Positions 32,850-44,993 of a stretch of 54,943 nt of DNA are shown here, one piece after another. The position numbers and the translations under genes are program-made. The notes beneath the pieces were generated by a model that was not told where the DNA came from, ran no database searches, and saw only the letters and a list, made by a program, of their open reading frames with translations. Source of the DNA: Adiantum capillus-veneris (lineage: Eukaryota; Streptophyta; Polypodiopsida; Polypodiales; Pteridaceae); NCBI GenBank assembly GCA_014529385.2, contig JABFUD020000387.1, positions 1 to 54,943 on the forward strand, in the 5' to 3' direction. Every line of letters starts with the position of its first letter. Position 1 is the stretch's first letter.

Positions 32850-34640
32850 GAACCTTGAGACCAAATCCTCCTTGCTATATTAATGGAAGCAAGGTTGGAA
32901 ATTATGGTGGATCTTGAAACCAAAGCATCCTTGCTATATTAGAGCATAGGTTGGACAAGTGGTAGATCTAATTGTAATACCCACTGCCACCTATCAACTA
33001 CTATAGGACTATGCTTTCCAATGTCCAAGTATCCCTTGAGGCTTTCAAGGTTGAACACGTGGTGGACCTTGAAACGAAAATCCCCTTTCTATATCAGAGC
33101 ATAGCTTGGACAAGTGGTGGACCTAGTTATAATGCCCAATATCCAAGGTGAAATACCTTAGGACCTTGCTACCTTGCTTGCCAATGTCTACATAGTCCCT
33201 CATTTATTTAATGGAAGTAAGGTTGGACAAGTGGTGGACCTTGAAACCAAAGCCTCTTTGCTATATGAGAGCATAGGTTGGACCTGGTTGTAATACCCAC
33301 TGCCACCTATCAACTACTATAGGACTATGCTTTCCAATGTCCAAGTATCCCTTGAGTCTTTCAAGGTTGAACACGTGGTGGACCTTGAAACGAAAATCCC
33401 CTTTCTATATCAGACCATAGCTTGAACAAGTGGTGGACCTAGTTATAATGCCCAATATCCAAGGTGAAACACCTTAGGACCTTGCTACCTTGCTTGCCAA
33501 TGTTTACATAGCCCCTCATTTCTTTAATGGAAGTAAGGTTGGACAAGTGGTGGACCTTGAAACTAAAGCCTCTTTGCTATATGAGAGCATAGGTTGGACC
33601 TAGTTGTAATACCCACTGCCACCTATCAACTACTATAGGACTATGCTTTCCAATGTCCAAGTATCCCTTGAGTCTTGCAAGGTTGAACACGTGGTGGACC
33701 TTGAAACGAAAATCCCCTTTCTATATCAGAGCATAGCTTGGACAAGTGGTGGACCTAGTTATAATGCCCAATATCCAAGGTGAAATACCTTAGGACCTTT
33801 CTACCTTACTTGCCAATGTTTACGTAGCCCCTCATTTCTTTAATGGAAGCAAGGTTGGACAAGTGGTGGACCTTGAAACCAAAGCCTCTTTGCTATATGA
33901 GAGCATAGGTTGGACCTAGTTGTTATACCCACTGCCACCTATCAACTACTATAGGACTATGCTTTCCAATGTCCAAGTATCCCTTGAGTCTTGCAAGGTT
34001 GAATACGTGGTGGATTATTGAAACCAAAATCCCCTTTCTATATCAGAGCATATCTTGGACAATTGGTGGACCTAGGTATAATTCCCCTCCTTTCTTTAAT
34101 GGAAGAAAGGTTGGAAAAGTGGTGAATCTTGAAACCCAAACCCTTTGGCTATATATAGAGGATAGCTTGGACAATTGGTGGGCTTAGTTGTAGTATCCAA
34201 TGTCCAAGGTCCAAGGTGAACTATGTAAAGACCTTACTTCCAAAACAAAGTCGTACAAGTGGTTCTCCTTCAAACCAAAACGTCCTTAGTGTATTAGAAC
34301 ATAGCTTGAAGAAGTCGTGGACTTAGTTGTAATGGTGAATGTCCAAAGCAAACTATTATAGGACCTTTCTTCCCAAATCAAGTTTGGACAAGTGGTGGAT
34401 CTTGAAACCAAAACCCCCTTACTGTATTAGAGCATAGCTTAGATAAGTGGTGGACCTAGCTGCCATGGAAAATGTTCAATGTGAACTGCTACAGGACCTT
34501 GCTATTAAATGTCTAAGTAGAGCTAGCTTCTTTAATGGAATCAAGGTTGGGAAAGTGGTGCATCTTGAAACCAAAAGTCCTTTATTGTATTAGAGCATAG
34601 CTTGGACAAGTGAGGGATTTAGTTTTAATGTGTGATGTCC
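32850..34640. repeat. Satellite family A, 316-bp tandem units
   Basis: The word actgccacctatcaacta occurs at 32983, 33299, 33615 and 33931, an exact 316-bp step, with very similar copies. Each unit carries several versions of the box ggacaagtggtggacctt. From about 34080 the copies become divergent and irregular. Confidence 0.92.
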
Positions 34641-35214
34641 AAAAAAAAGTATTACAAGACCTTGCTTTCCAATATTTGAATTGGTCAAGTGGTTAAAACT
34701 AAGTATAAAACTTTGACCATTTTCTTCTCGAATTGCCAAAAAGCTAGTTTTAGACACCCCTAAATGAAAATGGTTTAGGGTGGCCTTAAGCAACGTTTTT
34801 TCAAAGACTTGAACAAAAGGGTTGCTGAAGAGTAATGAAAATTTATTATGGCTTGAAGTGCCTGAGTATGTGAAAACAAGCCTAGGTTTTCCACAAGGCA
34901 AAAGGTGACATAATAAGAACATTGGAAACTTAGGATTGACCATGTGGCCCAAACTTTGGCAAGTGAAGTGGTGGCCAAGTTTTGTGGCACAGTGTGCACT
35001 TGGTCCTATACGTGTTGACCACTTGGCTAAATCTAGGACCATAAGGCCAAACCTTTGGCACCTTAAATATAGTATGGGACATAATCTAGAACTGCTATAG
35101 TAAACTAGTAGTATAGTTAATATGTTAATATTTGTATTATATTTAAGTATATGCTAAATATAATTTATGTTCAAAATTTCACTAATGAAGAATGTTCCCA
35201 TTTAGCACTCCAGA
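34641..35214. other. Decayed satellite margin and spacer
   Basis: Occasional gtggt/cttgg words remain. A 150-codon minus-strand open frame at 34590-35042 is satellite-derived and not a convincing gene. Confidence 0.5.
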
Positions 35215-35415
35215 TGCGGGGTCTTAGGGCAATGCCACAATGGGGTGACAAGGCAGCTCTTCCACGTGAGGTTTGGGGGTAGCGCTCTTGATGGGGATGT
35301 GGAATATAGCGCTCTCGATGGAGGGGCTTGGGAGGCTGATTTTGGGATATTGTTCCGGGCGGGGTCCTGGGGAAGCGCCCCAGGCGGGGCTAGGGGCAGC
35401 CCCAAAGATTTTTTT
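35215..35415. repeat. GC-rich island in AT-rich DNA
   Basis: An abrupt GC-rich block with self-complementary words (cctggggaagcgccccagg, ggggctaggggcagcccc), flanked by AT-rich sequence. Likely a fragment of a transposable element or LTR; the family is not recognised. Confidence 0.5.
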
Positions 35416-35984
35416 TTTAAAAAGTGAATTCATAGTATAGAGTTACGCATGTTTTGCATATTTTCAACCATGATTTCTTTAATTTTGGCTGTGTGAATTG
35501 GTTAATGTTTTATATTGCTTTTGTTTTTTTTAATCCTATGATAAAACATGGACTTGTAGCATACGTGACATTCTAATAAACCCTATCAAGATTAGGCACA
35601 AAGAGAGCGCACGAGCAACGCACACAGAGAAAGCAGACGAGCAGCAAACACACAGAAAGCGCACACAGATCGCACACAGTTGGAGTATACGCGCACGTAG
35701 AGGAGCAAGCCCGGCATCGTACACAACACAGGTGGAGCGCACAGGATTGAAAGTTCGCGCACAAGATAAAGAAACAGCAGCGTACGCAACGCTTTCCAGA
35801 AGGGCAGGATCGGGCATAGCTTCTTCTCAGGAGACATTGCACACCTCACGAATAGAGAAAAAACAAGTATTTCTCTCTCTCTCACTCTCTGTCTTTCTCC
35901 ATATAGAGAAGATGGTTCTCTGTAACTCTTCTTGCACACACTCTCTCGTCAAAAGACAGAGATACGTAGTTTAAAAATATCCCC
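35416..35984. other. Spacer with A-G/C-A rich stretch
   Basis: Purine-rich cacacagaaagcgcac-type words at 35600-35720. No supported gene; Cys-rich open frames on the minus strand are composition artefacts. Confidence 0.4.
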
Positions 35985-36264
35985 GCACACATACACATAT
36001 TCCTACACATCGTCTTCCTCTCTTCCACATACATAACCACAATGAAATCTGTTATCTTGTTGTCTCTCTCTTGAAAATACATGCACATATTCCCACACAT
36101 CGTCTTCCTCACTTCCACATACATAACCACAGTGAAATCTGTTATCTTGTTGTCTCTCTCTTGAAAATACGTGCACATATTTCCATACATCGTCTTCCTC
36201 TCTTCCACATACATAAACACAATGAAATCTGTTATCTTTCTCTCTCATCTCTCTAGAAAACAGG

Positions 36265-36299
<35 letters not shown>

Positions 36300-36300
36300 C
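35985..36300. repeat. 90-bp tandem repeat (3 copies) and CT microsatellite
   Basis: cgtcttcctc occurs at 36011, 36101 and 36191, with matching surroundings (cttccacatacataa, gaaatctgttatctt). A CT run follows near 36267-36296. Because 90 is divisible by 3, long open frames cross it without meaning. Confidence 0.9.
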
Positions 36301-37029
36301 TTGCTATCTCTCTCTTGAAAATACATGCTCATGTATGTGTGCGTCTGTGTTATCTATGTGTATGTATGTATATTTGTGTTATTTCATTGTAATACTCATA
36401 CATAATGCAGATACACAATTACACTTAATTACGATATGCACACATAGTATATATACATACATAAATATCACAAATAACTAACACATTGTAATACTAGTAA
36501 ACTTGAATGGAAGACTTACTTGCGTGATCTGTTAAAGTCGATTCTTGTAGCGAGTTCTGGATGTATGCTGAGCTGATTTTCCTCTAATCCATTTGTAGAT
36601 ATGATTGTAACTTCTGTTTCTCAAAAATAGTAGTGTTGTTTAGTGATACACCTAATGGACATAAATGGTTGAAACTAGGACATGTAGACCAAAAATACGT
36701 GTATTTCTTTGGATGAATATATACACTTTTTGGTGACCCTTACCACAAGTGGTGGACCTTGAGACCAGTGGACTATAAGGACCTCCAAACAATACCTTGT
36801 ACACTCAATCCTTCTTGGTATCTAGGTTGGACAAGTGGTGGACCTTGTTCAAATTCTCTAACCACTCTCTCTAACATGGTGACATAATTTAGGTGTGATA
36901 AATTCATATCTATGCAAACTAATATCAGTTTAAGCTTGTTAATTTGAATTTGTTTGAATTTATGTACAATATAATGATTTGAGGTTTGCATATTTGAATT
37001 TAGGTGGTATAACGATATCTTTTTGTGGT
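36301..37029. other. AT-rich spacer with first scattered satellite boxes
   Basis: Tat/cat-rich simple sequence, then isolated copies of caagtggtggacctt near 36751 and 36832. No gene. Confidence 0.5.
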
Positions 37030-37240
37030 AAACTTGAATTTAAAATCAATTTCGCGTGGAATATTTTAAATTTAAGTGATAAAATTTAAATTTTTATAAA
37101 AAAGTTTGAATTTGAAAATTTGGGCGGGATATTTAAAAATTTAGGCGAGATATTTAAAATTTGGGAGGGATATTTTAAATTTAGGCAATCAGATTTTGAA
37201 TTTTAAATTTAGGCGAGAAGGTTTTGAATTTATAGCGAGA
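37030..37240. repeat. Degenerate short tandem repeat, AT-rich
   Basis: Variants of atttaggcgagatatttaaa recur about every 25 bp, with changes in gggcggg/gggaggg/aggcgag. Confidence 0.6.
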
Positions 37241-37254
37241 TCTCTCTTACATAA

Positions 37255-40200
37255 GAGAGTATAGGTTGGACAAGTGGAGGACCTTAAAGCTACAACATCC
37301 ATGCTACTAGACATGATAGGTAGGGAATCTAGTTGAATATTGTATGTATAATATATATGTAATAGATCTAGCTTGGACAAGTGGTGGACCTTGGAGCAAA
37401 CCCCATGTAAAACATATCGTGCACATTTCAAGTGGTGAGAAAAAATATCATTTAAGATATAGCCTTATAGGTTCGACAAGTGGTGGACCTTAACACCAAG
37501 ATATTCTTAATGTAATGACATAGAGTGGAAAACTGGTGAATCTTGAGACCAAACCATGCTACTAGCGATAATAGCTTGGACAAGTGGTGGACCTTGAAAG
37601 TAATCCCCCCATCTACGAAATATCGTGGGTTTAAGGTATTTTGATGGAGCCTAGCATCTTGGAGACATGGTGCAGCTTGCTTCTCTTCATGTTTCAATGG
37701 AGCCTATCTTGGACAAATGGTGGAGCATCCTTCTCTCCATGTTTCAATGGAGCCTAGCTTGGTCAAGTGGTGGACCTTTGCTTCTCTCTATGATTCAAGT
37801 GGTGGACCTTGGAACCAAACCCCCATGTAAAACCTATCATGGTCACTCCAAGTGGTGAGAAAGAATAACCTTTAAGATATAGCCTTATAGGTTGGACAAG
37901 TGGTGGACCTTAACACCCAAATATTCTTAATATAATGACATAGAGTGAAAAAGTGGTGAATCTTGAGACAAAACCACTCATGCTACTAGCGATAATAGCT
38001 TGGACAAGTGGTGGACCTTAAACGTAAACCCCCCATGTTTCAATAGACTTAGCTTCGACAAATGGTGGAGTCTCGTTCTCTCCATGTTTCAATGGAGCCT
38101 AGCTTGGACAAGCGGTGGACGTTTGTTTCTCTCTATGTTTCAATAGAGTCAGCTTGGACAAGTGGTGGACCTTGAAACCAAACCCCCATGTAAAACCTAT
38201 CATGGTCACTCCAAGTGGTGAGAAAAAATATCATTTAAAATATAGCCTTATAGATTGGACAAGTGGTGGATCTTAACACCCAGATATTTCTAATATAATG
38301 GCATAGAGTGGAAAAGTGGTGAATTTTGAGACCAAACCACTCAGGCTACTACCAATAATAGCTTGGACAAGTGTTGGACCTTAAATGTAAACCCCTCATC
38401 TACGACATATCGTGGGTTTAATGTTTTTCGATGGAGCTTAGCATCTTGGAGACATGGTGCAACTTGCTTCTCGTCATGTTTCAATGGAGCCTATCTTGGA
38501 CAAATGGTGGAGCATCCTTCTCTCCATGTTTCAATGGACCCTAGCTTGGACAAGTGGTAGACCTTTGCTTATCTCTCTGTTTCAATAGAGTTAGCTTGGA
38601 TAAGTGGTGGACCTTGGAACCAAATGCCCATGTAAAACCTATAATGGTCACTCCAAGTGGTAAGAGAGAATAACCTTGAAGATATAGACTTATAGGTTGG
38701 ACAAGTGGTGGACCTTAACACCCACATATTCTTAATATAATGACATAGAGTGGAAAAAGTGATGAATCTTGAGACAAAAACACTCATGCTACTAGCGCTA
38801 ATAGCTTGGACAAGTGTTGGTACTTGAATGTAAACCCCCCATGTACAAAATATCGTGGGTTTAAGGTATTTTCGATGAAACCTAGCATCTTGGAGACATG
38901 GTGCAGCTTGCTTCTCTTCATGTTTCAATGGAGTCTATCTTGGACAAATAGTGGAGCATCCTTCTCTCCATGTTTCAATGGACCCTAGCTTGGACAAGTG
39001 GTGGACCTTTGCTGATCTCTATGATTCAATAGAGTTAGCTTGGACAAGTGATAGACCTTGGAACCAAACCCCCATGTAAAACCTATCATGGTCACTCTAA
39101 GTGGTGAGAAAGAATAACCTTTAAGATATAGCTTTATAGGTTGGACAAGTGGTGGACCTTAATACACAAATATTCTTAATATAATGACATAGAGTGAAAA
39201 AGTGGTGAATCTTGAGATAAAACCACTCATGCTACTAGCGATAATAGCTTGGACAAGTGGTGGACCTTGAACGTAAACCCCCCATGTTTCAAAAGACTTA
39301 GCTTCGACAAATGGTGGAGCATCGTTCTCTCTATGTTTCAATGGAGCCTAGCTTGGACAAGTGGTCGACCTTTGTTTCTCTCTATGTTTCAATAGAGTTA
39401 GCTTGGACAAGTGGTGGAACTTGGAACCAAACCCCCATGTAAAACCTATCATGGTCACTCCTAGTGGGAAGAAAGATTAACCTTTAAGATGTAGCCTTAT
39501 AGGTTGGACAAGTGGTGGCTCTTAACACCCACATACTCTTAATTAAAGTGGTGACTCTTGAGACCAAACCACTCAGGCTACTAGCAATAATAGCTTAGAC
39601 AAGTGGTGGACCTTGAATGTAAACCACTCATCTACGAAATATCGTGGGTTTAATGTATTTCGATGGAGCGTAGCATCTTGGAGACATGGTGCAGCTTGCT
39701 TCTCGTCATGTTTCAATGGAGCCTATCTTGGACAAATGGTGGAGCATCCTTCTCTCCATGTTTCAATGGACCCTAGCTTGGACAAGTGGTGGACCTTTGT
39801 TTCTCTCTATGTTTCAATAGAGTTAGCTTGGACAAGTGGTGGACCTTGGAATCAAATCCCCATGTAAAACCTATCATGGTCACTCCAAGTGGTAAGAAAG
39901 AATAACCTTTAAGATGTAGCCTTATAGGTTGGACAAGTGGTGGACCTTAGCACCCACATATTCTTAATAAAAGTGGTGAATGTTGAGACTTAACCACTAA
40001 GGCTACTAGCAATAATAGCTTGGACAAGTAGTGGACCTTGAATGTAAACCCCTCATCTACGAAATATCGTGGGTTTAATGTATGTCGATGGAGCCTAGCA
40101 TCTTGGAGACATGGTGCAGCTTGCTTCTCGTCATGTTTCAATGGAGCCTATCTTGAACAAATGGTGGAGCATCCTTCTCTCCATGTTTCAATGGACCCTA

Positions 40201-43200
40201 GCTTGGACAAGTGGTGGACCTTTGTTTCTCTCTATGTTTTAATAGAGTTAGCTTGGACAAGTGGTGGACCTTGGAACCAAATCCCCATGTAAAACCTATC
40301 ATGGTCACTCCAAGTGGTAAGAAAGAATAACCTTTAAGATGTAGCTTTATAGGTTGGACAAGTGGTGTACCTTTACACCCACATATTCTTAATATAATGA
40401 CATAGAGTGGAAAAGTGGTGAATCTTGAGACCAAACCACTCAGACTACTACCAATAATAGCTTGGACAAGTGTTGGACCTTGAATGTAAACCCCTCATCT
40501 ACGACATATCGTGAGTTTAATGTTTTTCGATGGAGCCTAACATCTTGGAGACATGGTGCAGCTTGCTTCTCGTCATGTTTCAATGGAGCCTATCTTGGAC
40601 AAATGGTGGAGCATCCTTCTCTCCATGTTTCAATGGAGCTTAGCTTGGACAAGTGGAGGACCTTTGTTTCTCTCTCTATTTTAATAGAGTTAGCTTGGAC
40701 AAGTGGTGGAGCTTGGAACCAAACCGCCATGTAAAACCTATCATGGTTACTCCAAGTGGTAAGAAAGAATAACCTTTATGATATAGACTTATAGGTTGGA
40801 CAAGTGGTGGACCTTAACACCCACATATTCTTAATATAATGACATAGAGTGGAAAAGTGGGGAATCTTGAGACCAAACCACTCAGGCTACTACCAATAAT
40901 TGCTTGGACAAGTGTTGGACCTTGAATGTAAACCCCTCATCTACGACATATCGTGAGTTTAATGTTTTTCGATGGAGCGTAGCATCTTGGAGACATGGTG
41001 CAGCTTGCTTCTTGTCATGTTTCAATGGAGTCTATCTTGGATAAATGGTGGAGCATCCTTCTCTCCATGTTTCAATGGACCCTAGCTTGGACAAGTGGTA
41101 GACCTTTGCTTCTCTCTATGATTCAATAGAGTTTGCTTGGACAAGTGGTGGACCTTGGAACTCAAACCCCCATGTAAAACCTATTATGGTCACTCCAAGT
41201 GGTGAGAAAGAATAACCTTTAAAATATAGCCTTATAGGTTGGATAAGTGGTGGACCTTAACACCCAAATATTCTTAATATAATGACATAGAGTGATAAAG
41301 TGGTGAATCTTGAGACAAAACCACTCATGCTACTAGCGATAATAGCTTGGACAAGTGGTGGAACTTGAACGTAAACACTCCATGTTTCAATAGACTTAGC
41401 TTCGACAAATGGTGGAGCATCGTTCTCTCCATCTTTCAATGGAGCCTAGGTTGGACAAGTAGTGGATCTTTGTTTCTCTCTAGGTTTCAATAGAGTTACC
41501 TTGGACAAGTGGTGGACCTTGGAACCAAACCCCCATGTAAAACCTATCATGTTCACTCCAAGTGGTGAGAAAGAATAACCTTAATGATATATCCTTATAG
41601 GTTGGACAAGTGGTGGACCTTAACACCCATATATTCTTAATATAATGGCATAGAGTGGAAAAGTGATGAATCTTGAGAGCAAACTACTCATGCTACTAGC
41701 GATAATAGGTTGGACAAGTGGTGGACCTTGAATCTAAACCCCCCATCTACGAAATATCGTGGGTTTAAGGTATTTAGATGGAGCCTAGCATCTTGGAGAC
41801 ATGGTGCACCTTGCTTCTCTTCATGTTTCAATGGAGCTTATCTTGGACAAATGTTGGAGCATCCTTCTCTCCATGTTTCAATGGACCATAGCTTGCATAA
41901 GTGGTGGACCTTTGCTTCTCTCTATGTTTCAATAAAGTTAGCTTGAACAAGTGGTGGACCTTGGAACCAAACCCCAATGTAAAACCTATCATGGTCACTC
42001 CAAGTCGTGAGAAAGAATTACCTTTAAGATATAGCCTTATAGGTTGGATAAGTGGTGGACCTTAACACCCAGATATCCTTAATATAATGACATAGAGTGA
42101 TAAAGTGGTGAATCTTGAGACAAAACCACTCATGCTACTAGCGGTAATAGCTTGGACAAGTGGAGGACCTTGAACGTAAACCCCCCATGTTTCAATAGAG
42201 TTAGCTTTGAGAAATGATGGAGCATCTTTCTCTCCATGTTTCAATGGAGCCTAGCTTAGACAAGTGGTGGACCTTTGCTTCTCTCTATAATTCAATAGAG
42301 TTAGCTTGGACAAGTGGTGGAACTTGAAACCAAACCCCCATGTGAAACCTATCATGGTCACTTCAAGTGGTAAGAAAGAATAACCTTTAAGATGTAGCCT
42401 TATAGGTTGTACAAGTGCTGAACCTTAACACCCACATATTCTTAATATAATGACATAGAGTGGAAAAGTGGTGAATTTTGAGACCAAACCACTCAGGCTA
42501 CTACCAATAATAGCTTGGACAAGTGTTGGACCTTGAATGTAAACCCCTTATCTACGACATATCATGGGTTTAATGTTTTTCGATGGAGCCTAGCATCTTG
42601 GAGACATGGTGCAGCTTGCTTCTCGTCATGTTTCAATGGAGCCTATCTTGGACAAATGGTGGAGCATCCTTCTCTCCATGTTTCAATGGAGCCTAGCTTG
42701 GACAAGTGGTGGACCTTTGCTTCTCTCTCTGTTTCAATAGAGTTAGCTTGGACAAGTGATGGAGCTTGGAACCAAACACCCATATAAAACCTATCATGGT
42801 CACTCCAAGTGGTAAGAAAGAATAACCTTTAAGATATAGACTTATAGGTTGGACAAGTGGTGGACCTTGAATGTAAACCCCGCATCTACGAAATATGGTG
42901 GGTTTAAGGTATTTAGATGGACCCTAGCATCTTGGAGACATGGTGCACTTTGCTTCTCTTCATGTTTCAATGGAGCCTATCTTGGACAAATGGTGGAGCA
43001 TCCTTCTCTCCATGTTTCAATGGACCCTAGCTTGGACAAGTGGTGGACCTTTGCTTCTCTTTATGTTTCAATAGAGTTAGCCTGGACAAGTGGTGGACCT
43101 TGGAACCAAACCCCAATGTAAAACTTATCATGGTCACTCCAAGTCGTGAGAGAGAATAACCTTTAAGATATAGTCTTATAGGTTGGACAAGTGGTGGACC

Positions 43201-44900
43201 TTAACACCCAAATATTCTTAACATAATGACATAGAGTGAAAAAGTGGTGAATCTTGAGACAAAACCACTCATGCTACTAGCGTAATAGCTTGAAAAGTGG
43301 TGGACCTTGAATGTAAACCCCCCATGTTTCAATAGAGTTAGCTTCGACAAATGGTGGAGCATCCTTCTCTCCATGTTTCAATGGAGCCTAGCTTGGACAA
43401 GTGGTGGACCTTTGTTTCTCTCTATGTTTCAATAGAGTTAGCTTGGACAAGTGGTGGACCTTGGAACCAAACCCCCATGTAAAACCTATCATGGACACTC
43501 CAAGTGGTGAGAAAGAATAACCTTTAAGATATACCTTATAGGTTGGACAAGTGGTGGACCTTAACACCCAGATCTTCTTAATATAATGACATAGAGTGGA
43601 AAAGTGGTGAATCTTGAGACCAAACCACTCATGCTACTAGAATAATAGGTTGGACAAGTGGTGGACCTTGAATGTAAACCCCCATGTACAAAATATCGTG
43701 GGTTTAAGGTATTTCAATGGATCTTAGCATCTTGGAGACATGGTGCAGCTTGCTTCTCTTCATGTTTCAATGGAGCCTATCTTGGACAAATGGTGGAGCA
43801 TCCTTCTCTCCATGTTTCAATGGAGCCTAGCTTAGACAAGTGGTGGACCTTTGCTTCTCTCTGTTTCAATAGAGTTAGCTTGGACAAGTGGTGGAGCTTG
43901 GAACCAAACCCCCATATAAAACCTATCATGGTCACTCAAAGTGGTAAGAAAGAATAACCTTTGAGATATAGACTTATAGGTTGGACAAGTGGTGGACCTT
44001 AACACCCACATATTCTTAATATAATGACATAGAGTGGAAAAGTGGTGAATCTTGAGACCAAACCACTCATGCTACTAGTGATAATAGGTTGGACAAGTGG
44101 TGGACCTTGAATGTAAACCCCCCATGTACGAAATATCATGGGTTTAAGATATTTCAATGGAGCCTAGCATTTTGGTGTCATGGTGCAGCTTGCTTCTCTT
44201 CATGTTTCAATCGAACCTAGCTTGGACAAATGGTGGAGCATCCTTCTCTCCATGTTTCAATGGAGCCTAGCTTGGACAAGTGGTGGACCTTTGATTCTCT
44301 CTATGTTTCAATAGAGTTAGCTTGGACAAGTGGTGGACCTTGGAAGCAGACCCCTATGTAAAACCTATCATGTGCATTCCAAGTGGTGGTAAATAATACC
44401 ATTTTAGATATAGCCTTATAGGTTGGACAAGTGGTGGACCTTAACACCGAGCTCTTCTTAATATAATGACATAGAGTGGAAAAGTGGGGAATCTTGAGAC
44501 CAAACCACTCATGCTACTAGGGAGAATAGGTTGGACAAGTGGTGGACCTTGAATTTAAACCCCACATATACAAAATATCATGGGTTTAAGGTATTTCAAT
44601 GGAGCCTAGCATCTCAAAGACATGGTGCATCTTGCTTCTCTTCATGTTTCAATGGAGCCTTTTTGGACAAATGGTGGAGCATCCTTCTCTCCATGTTTCA
44701 ATGGACCCTAGATTGGACAAGTGGTGGACCTTTGCTTCTCTCTATGTTTCAATATAGTTAGCCTATATTAGACAATTAGTAGACCTCGAATCTCTCCATG
44801 TTGTCTAGAGCTGAGCTTGGACAAGTGGTGGACCTTACTTCTCCCTTCCCTTAGTTTACTAGCTTAAATGATCACTATGTATACTTGCTTAGATCTAACT
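37255..44900. repeat. Satellite family B, higher-order array (about 17 units)
   Basis: The anchor cc(a/t)atgtaaaacctatcatgg occurs at 37403, 37823, 38186, 38628, 39072, 39435, 39860, 40285, 40727, 41170, 41533, 41974, 42338, 42780, 43113, 43475, 43912 and 44353. Steps cluster at 362-364 and 437-444 bp, with a few of 420-425 and one of 333. Long units have a segment with atatcgtgggtttaa and cttggagacatggtgcagc; short ones lack it. Each unit holds five to seven variants of ggacaagtggtggacctt. High similarity between units points to recent amplification. Confidence 0.93.
44767..44898. repeat. Array-edge landmark, left copy (inverted at 53551-53683)
   Basis: tagacaattagtagac, ttgtctagag, gcttggacaagtgg, cttcccttag and tacttgcttagatct appear here in order. 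They return in reverse complement and reverse order at 53551-53683. Confidence 0.85.
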
Positions 44901-44993
44901 TGAACAAGTGGTGGACCTTGTATTCACACAAACTTAATCATTACAAAAAAGTATATGCTAAAATAACATTTGGTTTTTTTTGTTTCAGGAAAG

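Noticed and set aside
34590-35042. 150-codon minus-strand open frame
   Set aside because: Composed of decayed satellite words with no recognisable domain or gene signals.
35536-36332. Cys/Val- and Arg/Glu-rich open frames on the minus strand
   Set aside because: They follow simple-sequence and 90-bp tandem repeats whose period is divisible by three.
37660-44760. Recurring 60-99-codon open frames (beginning MDKWWTLN or similar) in the satellite
   Set aside because: They recur because the higher-order unit recurs, they span the repeated box in one frame, and they have no start context, splice sites or domain. They are repeat shadows.
32850-44900. Regularly spaced short repeat resembling a CRISPR array
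   Set aside because: Spacers are themselves repeated between units, spacing is irregular, and the setting is eukaryotic with no cas genes.
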